A stretch of DNA of 64,000 nt from Haemaphysalis longicornis (Eukaryota; Arthropoda; Arachnida; Ixodida; Ixodidae). The DNA is taken from the NCBI GenBank assembly GCA_013339765.2, contig CM023450.1:97392820-97456819 (forward strand), read 5' to 3'. Shown here piece after piece: positions 39,101-42,857 of the stretch (position 1 is the first letter of the stretch; every line of letters begins with the position of its first letter). The translations under genes were made by a program, and so were the position numbers. The notes below the pieces were generated by a model. It saw nothing but the letters and a program-made list of their open reading frames with translations, did not search any database and had not been told where the DNA came from.

Positions 39101-41508
39101 CAGGTAAATGGAAGAATTGCTTATGCAAGTTTGCCGGTGTCGTTTCAGAATCGTCTGCACGGCGAACAACGGGGTTTGCAGTGTCAACCAGTGGTAGTTC
39201 CCTATTGGTGCACCAGTGTGTATGTTTCCATTTGGAACTTCGGTTGTTTACCCCCTATTCTCACCACCAGAAAATAATTTGCACTAAATTTCAAGTGCAC
39301 ATAGCTTGTTTTACAGACTTAGAATCCCTGTTTAATTTTGTAGGCCTCAGCCAATCACATCAAGTGCAGCATAAAGCATCACAAAATTACAGCACGAGAG
39401 CAGCTGGTAACTCACATTCATATTCGGTTTTCCTAATTATATAACTTCTTTTAGAGAAGTTTGCATAAATGTAGTGTGAGTGTTATTCCAACAAGGCAAT
39501 CTTTTGAATAAACCAAGCTTGTATTTGTCTCCATGGCTTCTTTAAAGTCTTGAGGTGTTTGGGGAACAATTTTGCAAGATTTTTTCGTACGATGTCTCCT
39601 CCATCCTTGAGGTGGCCCACTGTTATCCCATTGTCTTCTACCGCTTCCCTTTCGTCCCAAAGTTGAGCGCCTTTTCCATCTTATATTTAGTTACTCTGGA
39701 ATCGCACAAATCAAGTTACTCTTTTCAGTACTGTCTTTCGAGTAGTATGTTCTTGTAGGGTCCTTCTAGCATACAACTCAGCACAGAACCTTTATGCGAC
39801 TGTCTCATCCATGTTGGGCGTAATATTACTTCTTTCATCTCTTATCTTTGCCAACAGCAAGCTACCCAACCTAGCTTATGTTAATAAATTTCGACAATTC
39901 GACCAATTCAATTTGCTCCCATTTCATTTCCCTGCATTCCACAATAGGTTCCTTTGTTTTCCGAGGTTGTCAACCAGTTTTTCCTAGGTTCTCTTCCTCC
40001 TACAGCTACTGCTGACTGTGATTATCACCATTTGGAAGTCTTCAGTATGCCAACACTACTTTTAATCTGTCCAGTTTAGAACGTACATTGTTCCAAAGCA
40101 TTATTCTAAGCTACTGTGCCCTCTCTCCAACTTACTGCAGGTTGAGTTTTCTTCTTTTGGGGAGTTTATACCTTTCATTTCCAGATTCAATCTTTTTCTT
40201 ATCCTCATCATCCCATGACCACTGATCTTCACGTTGCCTAGCACCTCACCATTCCGCACAATACCTGGGTTTGCACTTAGAAGTAAGGCAACGCCATTTT
40301 TCATTTTGCCGTTGTAGCTTTTGCATTTCCTATTCCAACCAAGTATAAGCACCTTTATTTTTTTTTCACTAGATAGGAGAGGTGATGTGTAGTGCCATTA
40401 CTAAGTAATGTTGCTGCAGCTTCAACATTCCGCTAGGAACTTAAAGCGTCTAATCATCATCACCACCACCACTCATGGCGAAGGTTTCCGTTCAAACCGA
40501 GCTCTACTGGAAAGAAAAGCAGTCTACGAGTGATAATTTTAACGATGCTGGTTGTGAAACACTAAAGAGAGAAAAGAGACTTGTCAGACGGGCTGCTTTT
40601 GTTCCCCCAGTGTGTGCCAATCGCACAACCGGAACAAGGAAGCATTGCCAACAAGGATGTGTCAAGAGCTTCTGTTGGCAGCGCACCGCCAGCTTCTGTT
40701 ATCTTCAGCCACCACCAAGGCTTGTTGTAAATGGCGCTTGCAAAGTACTCTCGTGCTCCTGTTAATCAAGCTATCAGGGGCCCACACATCCTGTACCTCC
40801 CCAGGAAGCTAGCTGCCAGTGAGGCTCAGGAACGACTGTGCGAGGAATATGGAGATTGGTCAATGACTTACATGTCACACTTTCTTGAAGCAGCAATATT
40901 ATGCTGTTTTGTGAGGTCTCTGGAAATCTAGAACATCTGGTCTGGAACTATCTAGACATAACACAAAGTCTGTAAATGCTTGTATGGCATCAATGACAGA
41001 GATAAAATGCGAGACGTTTAACGGTTCCACTGACTGAAACCACTGAAACTGCAGCACTATAACGTACAACAGCAACACATGCTATTTCCCTCGCCTGCTG
41101 ACACTGTGGGAAAATTGGGCCAATTTTGCGTGTATCTGCGGTTTAATTTGTCGTTCTAGAAGGTACCTGAAACAGAAGTAAACTTTTGTTTTGACATAGA
41201 GAATTTCTAATCGAGCCTCGGTCATAATGTATCTTATTTTAGCTACAGCAAAAACCCAGTCGGCTAAATATGATGCGCGAGGAAAAACCTGCAACACACG
41301 TCAGTACGAAAAAGTGAAGGGCCGCGGTAGTGACCGAGCCGCGCAAATTGCACAAGCTGACGAATGACTAATAACCGTCTCGCATAGAGCGCACGTCAAT
41401 TGGGATGGGTGGGATGTTACGCAGACTCACCTGGTACCCTTTTATGTGGTGAAAGCCAACGACGACGACATGGAGAATAGGTGTTTCGTTAACAGGTGGT
41501 TTCTCCAT
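23..41508 (-). CDS. AVL9: AVL9 orthologue, whole gene span (16 coding exons visible, 3' end outside window)
   Basis: AVL9 is a DENN-related protein of the late secretory pathway, named in yeast for Golgi-to-surface transport and linked in animal cells to polarised migration. Sixteen exons read on the minus strand join in consistent phase to 774 codons. Recognisable blocks in order: LHVVVVGFHH near residue 12, ALPDGAHNYEE near 65-75, FGISCYRQI near 95-102, QKSVCVLSRLPLYG at 119-132, DLILHFKHK near 188, YKTPVKDLCST near 213, a variable acidic and proline-rich linker (about 240-540), GSLCLPYVSL near 567, LRFADYLV at 635-642, WKTTHNYKMWN from 703, and SSERGRKI near 750. As I recall, vertebrate AVL9 is about 650 residues, so this one is longer, mainly in the linker. 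The terminal exon or exons lie left of position 1. Introns 7, 8 and 10 use GC donors. The gene is head to head with the PGAP3 orthologue. Confidence 0.95.
1142..1522. mobile_element. Foldback (palindromic) MITE with TA target site
   Basis: The ends CAGTCTTTGTCAAA and TTTTGACAAGGACTG are inverted, each flanked by TA. The inverted similarity continues inward for about 130-190 bases through a GC-rich stretch (near 1160-1230 against 1435-1505), leaving a short centre. This is a non-autonomous Tc1/mariner-type foldback element in AVL9 intron 15. No transposase is visible. Confidence 0.75.
1919..1972 (-). CDS. AVL9: AVL9 exon 15
   Basis: Codes for residues 726-743 plus two bases: GHYYKGQLTVADMKLRIS. 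It matches the family block F.GQYSVSDMKLRLSHSV. The acceptor has a long pyrimidine tract ending TTCTAG. Donor CA/GTAAGT, end phase 2. At 54 bases it is easily missed without homology. Confidence 0.93.
2232..3618. mobile_element. pogo/Tigger-like DNA transposon, non-autonomous
   Basis: Inverted ends begin CAGTTAAACCTCAATGTAA and are flanked by TA on both sides (2230-2231 and 3619-3620). Further copies of the short motif ATGTAACGAA lie just inside each end. The TIR form CAGT.AAACCTC.ATGTAACGA is typical of pogo/Tigger elements. The interior carries no transposase I can recognise. It lies in AVL9 intron 14. Confidence 0.8.
3836..3959 (-). CDS. AVL9: AVL9 exon 14
   Basis: Codes for residues 685-725 plus two bases: DSVGAKDQEAFNSAFLAAWK, then TTHNYKMWNSVEHPCLADIP and A. 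The blocks AAWK.THNY..WNS and HP.LA.I are conserved. Acceptor TGGCCAG, donor GGG/GTGAGG, end phase 2. Confidence 0.95.
4216..6593. mobile_element. MITE-type element with TTAAAGGCCAACTGCACTC ends, enlarged
   Basis: The left end TTAAAGGCCAACTGCACTC and the right end GAGTGCAGTTGG are inverted. A second copy of the same family lies at 12948-15000. The span is longer than usual and includes a T/A-rich segment (about 5268-6055) with repeated AGTAATTACTTT-type motifs and two copies of GTAATGAGTATTGTAAT, probably a nested element. No coding domain is recognised in the open frames inside. It lies in AVL9 intron 13. Confidence 0.6.
5268..6055. mobile_element. Probable nested AT-rich element with repeated GTAATGAGTATTGTAAT
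   Basis: The motif GTAATGAGTATTGTAAT occurs near both ends (about 5284 and 6015), surrounded by dense ATTACTTTT runs, with a less AT-rich centre (5470-5880). A short perfect palindrome (CCCAGAGAGTCTCTGGG) lies at about 5472-5488. Exact borders and class are not clear. An open frame of 110 codons on the minus strand across the centre shows no recognisable domain. Confidence 0.4.
7183..7979. mobile_element. TIR element, about 800 bp
   Basis: The left end reads AGAGCTTTAGCTTAGCGTGT and the right end is its near-exact inverse ACACGCTAAGCTAAAACTCT. The flanking bases also match for several positions. It lies in AVL9 intron 13. No coding capacity is recognised. Confidence 0.6.
8253..8333 (-). CDS. 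AVL9: AVL9 exon 13
   Basis: Codes for residues 658-684 plus one base. After the split Cys codon it reads WQGGEEWLRSEFKIYLISLL then KTAQLE. The W.GG(D/E)EW block is conserved and directly follows FLDGT of exon 12. Acceptor CTCTAG, donor AAG/GTAGGC, end phase 1. Confidence 0.94.
8334..9019. other. AVL9 intron 12, nothing further recognised
   Basis: AT-rich intron between exons 13 and 12, with a poly-T run near 8439. I see no repeat family, RNA gene or coding domain in it. Confidence 0.6.
9020..9158 (-). CDS. AVL9: AVL9 exon 12
   Basis: Codes for residues 612-657 plus one base: VDECKITILDNDLRRQLYLT, MEDLRFADYLVKNVLDDTRD and LFLDGT. LRFADYLV and FLDGT are family signatures. Acceptor CTAG; donor CAT/GTCAGT is a weaker match than the others, but it is the only one that joins to exon 13 in phase 1. 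Confidence 0.93.
9715..9970 (+). repeat. tRNA-derived SINE-like segments, two heads around a T-run
   Basis: Two stretches resemble tRNA promoters. One at about 9724-9780 has AGCTCAATCGGATAGACG and GGTTCAATTCC, the A- and B-box layout. The second at about 9875-9950 has TGGCTCAGTGGTTGAATG and TGTTCGATTCC. A 26-base T run (9786 onward) separates them. I read this as two degraded or partial SINEs. A functional tRNA is unlikely because the arms do not pair. Confidence 0.5.
10335..11698. mobile_element. TIR element with TA target site, about 1.36 kb
   Basis: Inverted ends GAGTTTCTCA and TGAGAAACTC are each flanked by TA. A second inverted block follows just inside (CACCTAGAGTGGAA against TTCCACTCTAGGTG). 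No transposase is seen. It lies in AVL9 intron 11. Confidence 0.65.
13489..14986 (-). mobile_element. 5'-truncated non-LTR retrotransposon (LINE)
   Basis: On the minus strand, a reverse transcriptase C-terminal half is followed by a thumb/C-terminal region and a 3' tail of AAATG-type repeats (13489-13515). This is the pattern of Jockey/CR1-group LINEs, which insert by target-primed reverse transcription and are often cut short at the 5' end. The element starts within the RT domain. A 7-10 base target duplication (AGT-containing) is plausible but imperfect. Confidence 0.85.
13748..14953 (-). pseudogene. Reverse transcriptase fragment, frameshifted
   Basis: The first frame (14228-14953) contains the RT motifs AVFLDFSKAFDQV, GVPQGACLSPLLFLIYINDL and FADDCVIY (the catalytic Asp pair), then YKYLGVHLS. 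The reading continues in a second frame (about 14100-14297, LGYLHRN and RPKLEYAS) and a third (13748-14160, IWHPSQAYLTHKLEAIQNRA, ending in a stop). At least two frameshifts are therefore needed, so the copy is dead. It also lacks the N-terminal RT part and any endonuclease domain. Confidence 0.88.
15186..15320 (-). CDS. AVL9: AVL9 exon 11
   Basis: Codes for residues 567-611: GSLCLPYVSLPIIDLLSDIS, then VRSCVVGATNDLFKQKKHLF and DAIVE. The motifs LLSD, V.GATN.LF and HL.DAIVE are strongly conserved in AVL9. Acceptor TGTGCAG, donor GTGAGG, both ends phase 0. Confidence 0.96.
15321..16324. other. AVL9 intron 10, nothing further recognised
   Basis: Intron between exons 11 and 10. It has A-runs near 15781 and 16261 and a moderately GC-rich patch at 15470-15660. 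No repeat family or coding domain is recognised. Its donor is GC (16319-16324). Confidence 0.6.
16325..16585 (-). CDS. AVL9: AVL9 exon 10, followed by a GC donor
   Basis: Codes for residues 480-566. The first two thirds is acidic linker. The end ISLQNEDCGLPLSIFSK aligns with the conserved block that introduces the C-terminal domain (family form GMPLAIFTKG.LCLPY). The join to exon 11 (IFSK/GSLCLPY) is fixed by that homology and requires the donor AAG/GCAAGG, a GC donor. Acceptor GTGCAG. Confidence 0.92.
16864..17716. mobile_element. MITE family 'GGAGCCATGAAGACA', copy 1
   Basis: Starts TTAAAGGAGCCATGAAGACA and ends CATGGCTCGTTTAAG, imperfectly inverted ends. Copy 2 lies at 18517-19382 and a diverged copy 3 at 38712-39547. 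Shared internal blocks include TTTTCCGGCAGCAAA and TGTTGCGGGAAATGAGCTAG. No coding capacity. It lies in AVL9 intron 9. Confidence 0.7.
17940..18345. other. GC-rich unassigned stretch in AVL9 intron 9
   Basis: From about 18005 to 18340 the base composition is GC-rich, with an open frame on each strand (about 90 and 110 codons, Arg- and Ser-rich). I do not recognise a domain. It may be a degraded retroelement fragment; it does not splice into AVL9. Confidence 0.35.
18517..19382. mobile_element. MITE family 'GGAGCCATGAAGACA', copy 2
   Basis: Starts TTTAAAGGGGCCATGCAGAC and runs colinear with copy 1 for about 860 bases, including TTTTCCGGCAGCAAA and TGTTGCGGGAAATGAGCTAG. Copies 1 and 2 are direct repeats in the same intron, about 800 bases apart. 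Confidence 0.7.
19383..19853. other. Rest of AVL9 intron 9, nothing recognised
   Basis: Between the second MITE copy and exon 9 I see no repeat, RNA gene or coding domain. Confidence 0.5.
19854..20004 (-). CDS. AVL9: AVL9 exon 9
   Basis: Codes for residues 429-479. After completing a split Arg codon it reads SKLEFVEREDCETFKSPTTP and then a Gly-rich stretch ending FIWNKLPSAFYSLASK. This is lineage-variable linker; I assign it by phase and position, not by strong similarity. Acceptor CCGCAG, donor GTGAGA, end phase 0. Confidence 0.85.
20005..20618. other. AVL9 intron 8, nothing further recognised
   Basis: Short intron with a GC donor (20613-20618) and a normal AG acceptor (20005-20006). The minus-strand frame is open for some distance into it, but phase and composition show it is not exon. 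Confidence 0.6.
20619..21041 (-). CDS. AVL9: AVL9 exon 8 (disordered acidic linker), followed by a GC donor
   Basis: Codes for residues 288-428 plus two bases. It is a low-complexity hydrophilic linker rich in Glu, Lys, Ser and Pro, including a PPQPPPP stretch, then a more ordered segment LSLGSVGKELFSKILP and an acidic stretch. Acceptor TCCTGCAG. The donor is AG/GCGAGT (GC type), giving phase 2, which exon 9 requires. A weak GT site about 50 bases further on (AA/GTGTTT) also gives phase 2 and is the only alternative I see. Confidence 0.82.
21145..22356. mobile_element. DNA transposon with CAGGGTGTCTACCA ends
   Basis: The left end CAGGGTGTCTACCAAGTTG and the right end GGTTGGTAGACGCCCTG are inverted. 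Inside each end are blocks of TTTTCCAGGTTTTCC and CCCTGAG.TTTTCC. No transposase is recognised in the 1.2 kb. It lies in AVL9 intron 7. Confidence 0.7.
22939..23138 (-). repeat. tRNA-derived SINE, family 1, copy 1
   Basis: The body is recognised by GTTTAACGCG, GAGGGCTCCGG, GGGATCTTTAA, GCGCCGAAATCTCG and TTCGCCTCCATCAGAAAAGC. The tRNA-like B box reads GGGAATCGAAACC on the plus strand. The probable target duplication TTATTTGAAGCT occurs at about 22927 and 23138. The head (minus-strand 5' end) is truncated. It lies in AVL9 intron 7. Confidence 0.85.
23202..24109 (+). mobile_element. pogo/Tigger-like DNA transposon, internally deleted
   Basis: Inverted ends CAGTAGAATCTCGATGATA and TATCATCGAGATTCTACTG are flanked by TA at 23200-23201 and 24110-24111. 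GATACGAATTTC motifs repeat inside the left end. The interior holds the C-terminal end of a pogo-type transposase, so this is a deleted copy of a once autonomous element. Confidence 0.88.
23537..23995 (+). pseudogene. pogo/Tigger transposase, C-terminal remnant
   Basis: In one frame the sequence reads PIANCFRKCGF near its start, a hallmark at the end of the pogo/Tigger DDE domain. An acidic tail follows (LVIEGWESLE, IEDLVDEVNDVESDSDGES), as in Tigger-derived proteins, ending with a stop at 23993-23995. The DNA-binding and catalytic parts are missing. It is not part of AVL9; it lies on the opposite strand inside intron 7. Confidence 0.82.
24405..25401. mobile_element. Foldback Tc1/mariner-like element with 380-bp inverted arms
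   Basis: The ends CAGTGCTCACGGATTGAAAC and its near-inverse GTTTCAATCTGTGAGCACTG are flanked by TA. The inverted similarity extends for about 382 bases on each side (24405-24786 and 25020-25401), leaving a 233-base centre with the end of a Tc1-type transposase. The structure would form a very long hairpin if transcribed. Confidence 0.85.
24853..24990 (-). pseudogene. Tc1-like transposase, C-terminal remnant
   Basis: The minus strand reads VDLWVVVHAEWQKLAACSTF, then SLYDSLPRRMAAVVAARGEL and TKY before a stop. The pattern (N)LW..V...W......L..S(M/L)PRR..AV..A.G..TKY is the standard C-terminal end of Tc1/mariner transposases. The DDE catalytic part is gone. Confidence 0.82.
25402..26836. other. 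Rest of AVL9 intron 7 next to exon 7
   Basis: AT-rich intron sequence with a T-run near 25539 and a two-copy tandem repeat at 26433-26532. No coding domain or other repeat family is recognised. Confidence 0.55.
26433..26532. repeat. Tandem duplication, 2 copies of about 49 bp
   Basis: The unit begins GACTTTCCTAGCTAAC and ends ATCCCACTGAAAA..TCCC; the two copies differ at only a few bases. It is a simple local duplication in AVL9 intron 7. Confidence 0.85.
26837..27002 (-). CDS. AVL9: AVL9 exon 7, followed by a GC donor
   Basis: Codes for residues 233-287 plus two bases. It starts GMLEQGLDECAC, matching the GM(I/L)E.GL block after the hydrophobic helix, and then enters the variable linker with many Glu, Asp and Ser. 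The open frame runs on past the exon, but the only phase-compatible donor I find is AG/GCAAGG. This gives phase 2, exactly what exon 8 needs (R codon split AG/A). The nearby GT sites give the wrong phase. Confidence 0.88.
27208..28889. mobile_element. TIR element with AAAGGGACACTGAAGTG ends
   Basis: The left end TTAAAGGGACACTGAAGTG and the right end CACTTCAGTGTCCCTTTAA are exact inverses. The 1.68-kb interior contains a tRNA-like SINE head near 28030. No transposase is seen. It lies in AVL9 intron 6. Confidence 0.8.
28029..28136 (+). repeat. tRNA-like SINE head
   Basis: TCCGTGGCTCAGTTGTCTGG resembles an A box with D arm, and GCGAGTTCGAATCCC is a clean B box / T arm about 45 bases on. A T-run follows. 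The acceptor arms do not pair convincingly, so a working tRNA is unlikely. It lies inside the TIR element at 27208-28889. Confidence 0.5.
28890..30136. other. AT-rich part of AVL9 intron 6
   Basis: No repeat family is recognised. An 83-88 codon pair of overlapping minus-strand frames rich in Phe, Tyr and Leu (29705-30002) is what AT-rich DNA gives by chance and shows no domain. Confidence 0.5.
30137..30376 (-). repeat. tRNA-derived SINE, family 1, copy 2
   Basis: Near full-length. It has a TTGATT-repeat tail on the plus-strand left side, then GTTTAACGCG, GGAGGGCTCCGGATTAATTT, GCGCCGAAATCTCG, CCTCCATCAGAAAAGC, GGGAATTGAACC (B box) and CCTAGCCACTG (A-box region). It lies in AVL9 intron 6, just 3' of exon 6 in gene direction. 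Confidence 0.88.
30500..30569 (-). CDS. AVL9: AVL9 exon 6
   Basis: Codes for residues 210-232 plus one base: VLFYKTPVKDLCSTILTLCS then LFP. It corresponds to the conserved block that reads VLFY..PV..L in AVL9 proteins, a hydrophobic helix. Acceptor GTTAG, donor GTGAGT, end phase 1. Confidence 0.96.
30837..30916 (-). CDS. AVL9: AVL9 exon 5
   Basis: Codes for residues 183-209: GLSSRDLILHFKHKAVLLFK then LLLLERK. This matches the family block LSPRDLVLHFRHK. Acceptor TTGCAG, donor GTGGGT, start phase 1 and end phase 0. Confidence 0.96.
30917..32462. other. AVL9 intron 4, nothing firm recognised
   Basis: The part at 31900-32160 is GC-rich, with Ser- and Pro-rich chance frames. No repeat family, RNA gene or domain is recognised. 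Confidence 0.5.
32463..32697 (-). CDS. AVL9: AVL9 exon 4
   Basis: Codes for residues 105-182 plus one base. It contains SSVQKSVCVLSRLPLYGLI followed by QAKLQLVTHAYFEERDFSQV, the most conserved stretch of the family. The end is more variable (LMQAGGGQLHLG). Acceptor TTGGCAG, donor GTACGC, end phase 1. The exon is strikingly GC-rich in third codon positions compared with its AT-rich introns. Confidence 0.96.
32954..33163 (-). repeat. tRNA-derived SINE, family 1, copy 3
   Basis: GATTGATTG tail, then the family blocks GTTTAACTCG, GGAGGGCTCCGGATTAATTT, GCGCCGAAATCTCG and GGGAATCGAACCCGCGACC. A 12-base target duplication AGAGGTTTGCTT flanks it (32942-32953 and 33164-33175), showing a true insertion into AVL9 intron 3. 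Confidence 0.92.
33318..33403 (-). CDS. AVL9: AVL9 exon 3
   Basis: Codes for residues 76-104. It opens after CTAG and completes the split Asp codon, giving DTIYFHLPALDNPRKTVFGI and then SCYRQISAE. The blocks FHLP and FGISCYRQI are AVL9/DENN-related hallmarks. Donor GTAAAG, end phase 0. Confidence 0.95.
34243..34437 (-). repeat. tRNA-derived SINE, family 1, copy 4
   Basis: Family blocks GTTTAACGCG, GGAGGGCTCCGGATTAATTT, GCGCCGAAATCTCG and GAATCAAACCCGC. The probable target duplication ATAC(A/G)CAAACTT lies on each side. It sits about 100 bases from AVL9 exon 2, in intron 2. Confidence 0.88.
34541..34688 (-). CDS. AVL9: AVL9 exon 2
   Basis: Codes for residues 27-75 plus one base. The acceptor GTAG is followed by LEYAYPPIVG, matching the family motif of the form VEFSYPP. 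A run of glycine codons (GGA repeats) comes next, then DLPEPWKHLPSLALPDGAHN. Donor GTAACG, end phase 1. The glycine run replaces a short variable loop in other AVL9 proteins and is a simple-sequence expansion. Confidence 0.92.
34715..34810 (-). repeat. LINE 3' end with GATGAT tail
   Basis: On the minus strand: AATTGGAGATTAATGGGAAA, then GGCCTTTGCCCTGCAGTGG, then a GATGATGAT tail. The same 3' end occurs on the plus strand at 44125-44218. GGCCTTTGCCCTGCAGTGG followed by GAT repeats is, from memory, a common 3' end of arthropod non-LTR elements. It lies 27 bases from exon 2. Confidence 0.65.
34898..35352. mobile_element. MITE with TTAAAGAGACCCTGCAACAC ends
   Basis: The left end TTAAAGAGACCCTGCAACAC and the right end GTGTTGCGGGGTCCCTTTAA are inverted. 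The 455-base interior includes an A-run near 35186. No coding. It lies in AVL9 intron 1. Confidence 0.75.
35353..36987. other. AVL9 intron 1, AT-rich stretch
   Basis: AT-rich sequence without a repeat family, RNA gene or coding domain that I can recognise. Confidence 0.5.
36988..37110. repeat. Near-perfect hairpin, about 55-bp arms
   Basis: GCGAAGTGTTAAAG and the following AGACGAGGGACAAATAACA, then a short loop near 37045-37055, then TGTTATTTGTCCCTCGTCT and CTTTAACACTTCGC. A few mismatches and one small size difference occur. It is a snap-back element or possible small-RNA precursor in AVL9 intron 1. Confidence 0.8.
38250..40470 (-). repeat. Degraded LINE-like sequence, split by a MITE
   Basis: CATCATCGTCATTTTTATG near 38264 and AAGGCCTCTCCCTACTACA resemble the antisense of a LINE 3' end, and TTTGTTCCCTAATCCA near 38500 is a phrase I associate with tick non-LTR elements. 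The MITE copy at 38712-39547 interrupts it, and ATCATCATCACCACCACCAC marks the right side near 40455. Too decayed to translate. Confidence 0.35.
38712..39547. mobile_element. MITE family 'GGAGCCATGAAGACA', copy 3 (diverged)
   Basis: Colinear with copies 1 and 2: TTATTCAAAAGATTTGGTGT, CAGCCAATCACATCAAG-type block and the end CCATGGCTTCTTTAAAG. The left terminal repeat is not recognisable. It is more diverged than the two copies in intron 9. Confidence 0.6.
40471..41430. other. AVL9 intron 1 next to exon 1, nothing recognised
   Basis: Open frames of up to about 95 codons (40475-40931, plus strand) show no domain and no splice connection. No repeat family recognised. Confidence 0.5.
41431..41508 (-). 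CDS. AVL9: AVL9 exon 1 (start codon)
   Basis: Codes for residues 1-26. The ATG is at 41508, and the peptide MEKPPVNETPILHVVVVGFH is read directly, followed by HIKGYQ. The block LHVVVVGFHH is the conserved AVL9 N-terminus, a longin-like first strand. The donor GTGAGT follows the exon and the phase at its end is 0. No in-frame ATG nearer to the promoter preserves the family alignment, so this start is preferred. Confidence 0.93.
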
Positions 41509-42530
41509 ATCGCGCTCGATTAATCGATCCGGTGCAAGACCCGTCGATTACACCGCAAGCGAGGACACGGGCCCGTGGCTGAACCTTGATCTCTCCATCT
41601 GCGGTGGACGCTCCGAGAGCACAAGTGCGAAGGTCACGGGTGCAGCAAACAGGCGACGGCAGAGAAGACAGCAGGCACCCGTAGCACCAGCAGCAGTCCG
41701 AGGCGATTCGCAGCTTCTACGATGAGTCGGCGGTGTGTGTGAACCGCGCATCGGGGGTCTCAGCACATGCTAGAGAGACACGCACAGTTTCTAGACACTG
41801 ACACAAAGGCAGCCACGATGCTTGCCGCAAACAGCTGGCGGGACACGCGTAGAGGCTTCCATTATAAACACCGAACACTTTTCTATTCCTGCCGAAATCT
41901 CGCGTCCACCGCAGGAATAAATGAGCAGCCTCCAGGAACATGAACCGAAACCGCTCGCAGCGCCACTAGCGTTAAAACACACCAAGTTTACTTGGTGGTA
42001 AACTAGCGTCAAAAAATTGCTCCATCTTTGGTTTAACAAACCTATATGCGATATAAATTCATAACTAACATTTTATGAGCATTTACATACATCCACGTAC
42101 ATTTACGTACCCAACGCGAATTTCTCCGTAAGCAAAAACTTGCGTAATCTGGCAACGCGTGGAAAGAGAGTTCCCGAAACGAAAGTGAAAACAAACGCAA
42201 GAATTCATGCCCGCTGCATGGCGAGGCAGCGTAAAACCACAACTGTTTTCCCTCCGCTCGTTAGCGATGTTCAGGGCAACAGGGCGCGGTTTCGTGCACT
42301 GAGAAAGTTCCTCTGGTTCCCCGTGTCGCACGTGAAGCAGAAATGAAATCACGTGGTTGGCCCAGCGTTCTTTCGCGCCGAACGAAAAGCGACACGGAAG
42401 TGCTGGAACGGTCCCTGCTCATTCCAGCTCGAGGAGGAGGACTGACGAGCACTATCAGCGACCGACAGTTCTCATGCTGATAAGATGGGAAGGACTACGA
42501 CGATCAAGCAGTTCCTCGTCTTCTGAAGTG
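41509..42530. promoter_or_regulatory. Shared divergent promoter region of AVL9 and PGAP3
   Basis: The two start codons face away from each other across about 1.02 kb. CpG pairs are more frequent here than in the introns, especially near 41560-41760 and 42220-42440. I see no clear TATA box at a convincing distance from either ATG and no transposable element. Transcription starts and 5' untranslated exons cannot be placed by eye. The assignment as a bidirectional promoter is an inference from layout. Confidence 0.55.
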
Positions 42531-42857
42531 ATGAGCGGACCTCCGCAGCGCAGTGGTCGTCCCAGTCGCACCGCGGTGTCCGCTGCAGTCTCTGCGCTGC
42601 TGCTGCTGCTGTGCTTGTGTGCTGATGTCGGTTCCGCATCACCGGGAGATCAGAGTGCCGAGTACAAGTCGTGCCTGCGACGATGCCGCGGGGCCAACTG
42701 CACTCTGGAAAGGCAGGAGGCTTTCCGCGCCAACCAGCCCTGGTATCTGGCACTTCTCCGGTGGGACTGCGCTGACGAGTGTCGCCACGACTGCATGTGG
42801 CAGGCCGTGGACAGACTTCAGGCCAACGGCAGTCCTGTGCCCCAGTTTCACGGAAAA
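42531..42857 (+). CDS. PGAP3: PGAP3 exon 1 (signal peptide, Cys-rich lumenal region)
   Basis: Codes for residues 1-109. The frame is open upstream to 42357, but the ATG at 42531 places a short polar leader directly before the hydrophobic core ALLLLLCLC. That is a typical signal peptide, so this start is preferred; an ATG at 42357 or 42474 would bury it. Then come CLRRCRGANCTLERQ, a Trp/Cys stretch (WDCADECRHDCMW) and VPQFHGK, all matching Per1-like proteins. Donor AAA/GTGCGT, end phase 0. Confidence 0.93.

Noticed and set aside
42357..42530. Longer N-terminus for PGAP3 starting at 42357
   Set aside because: The extra 58 residues would place the signal peptide internally, and they look like translated 5' untranslated sequence (serine and arginine runs).
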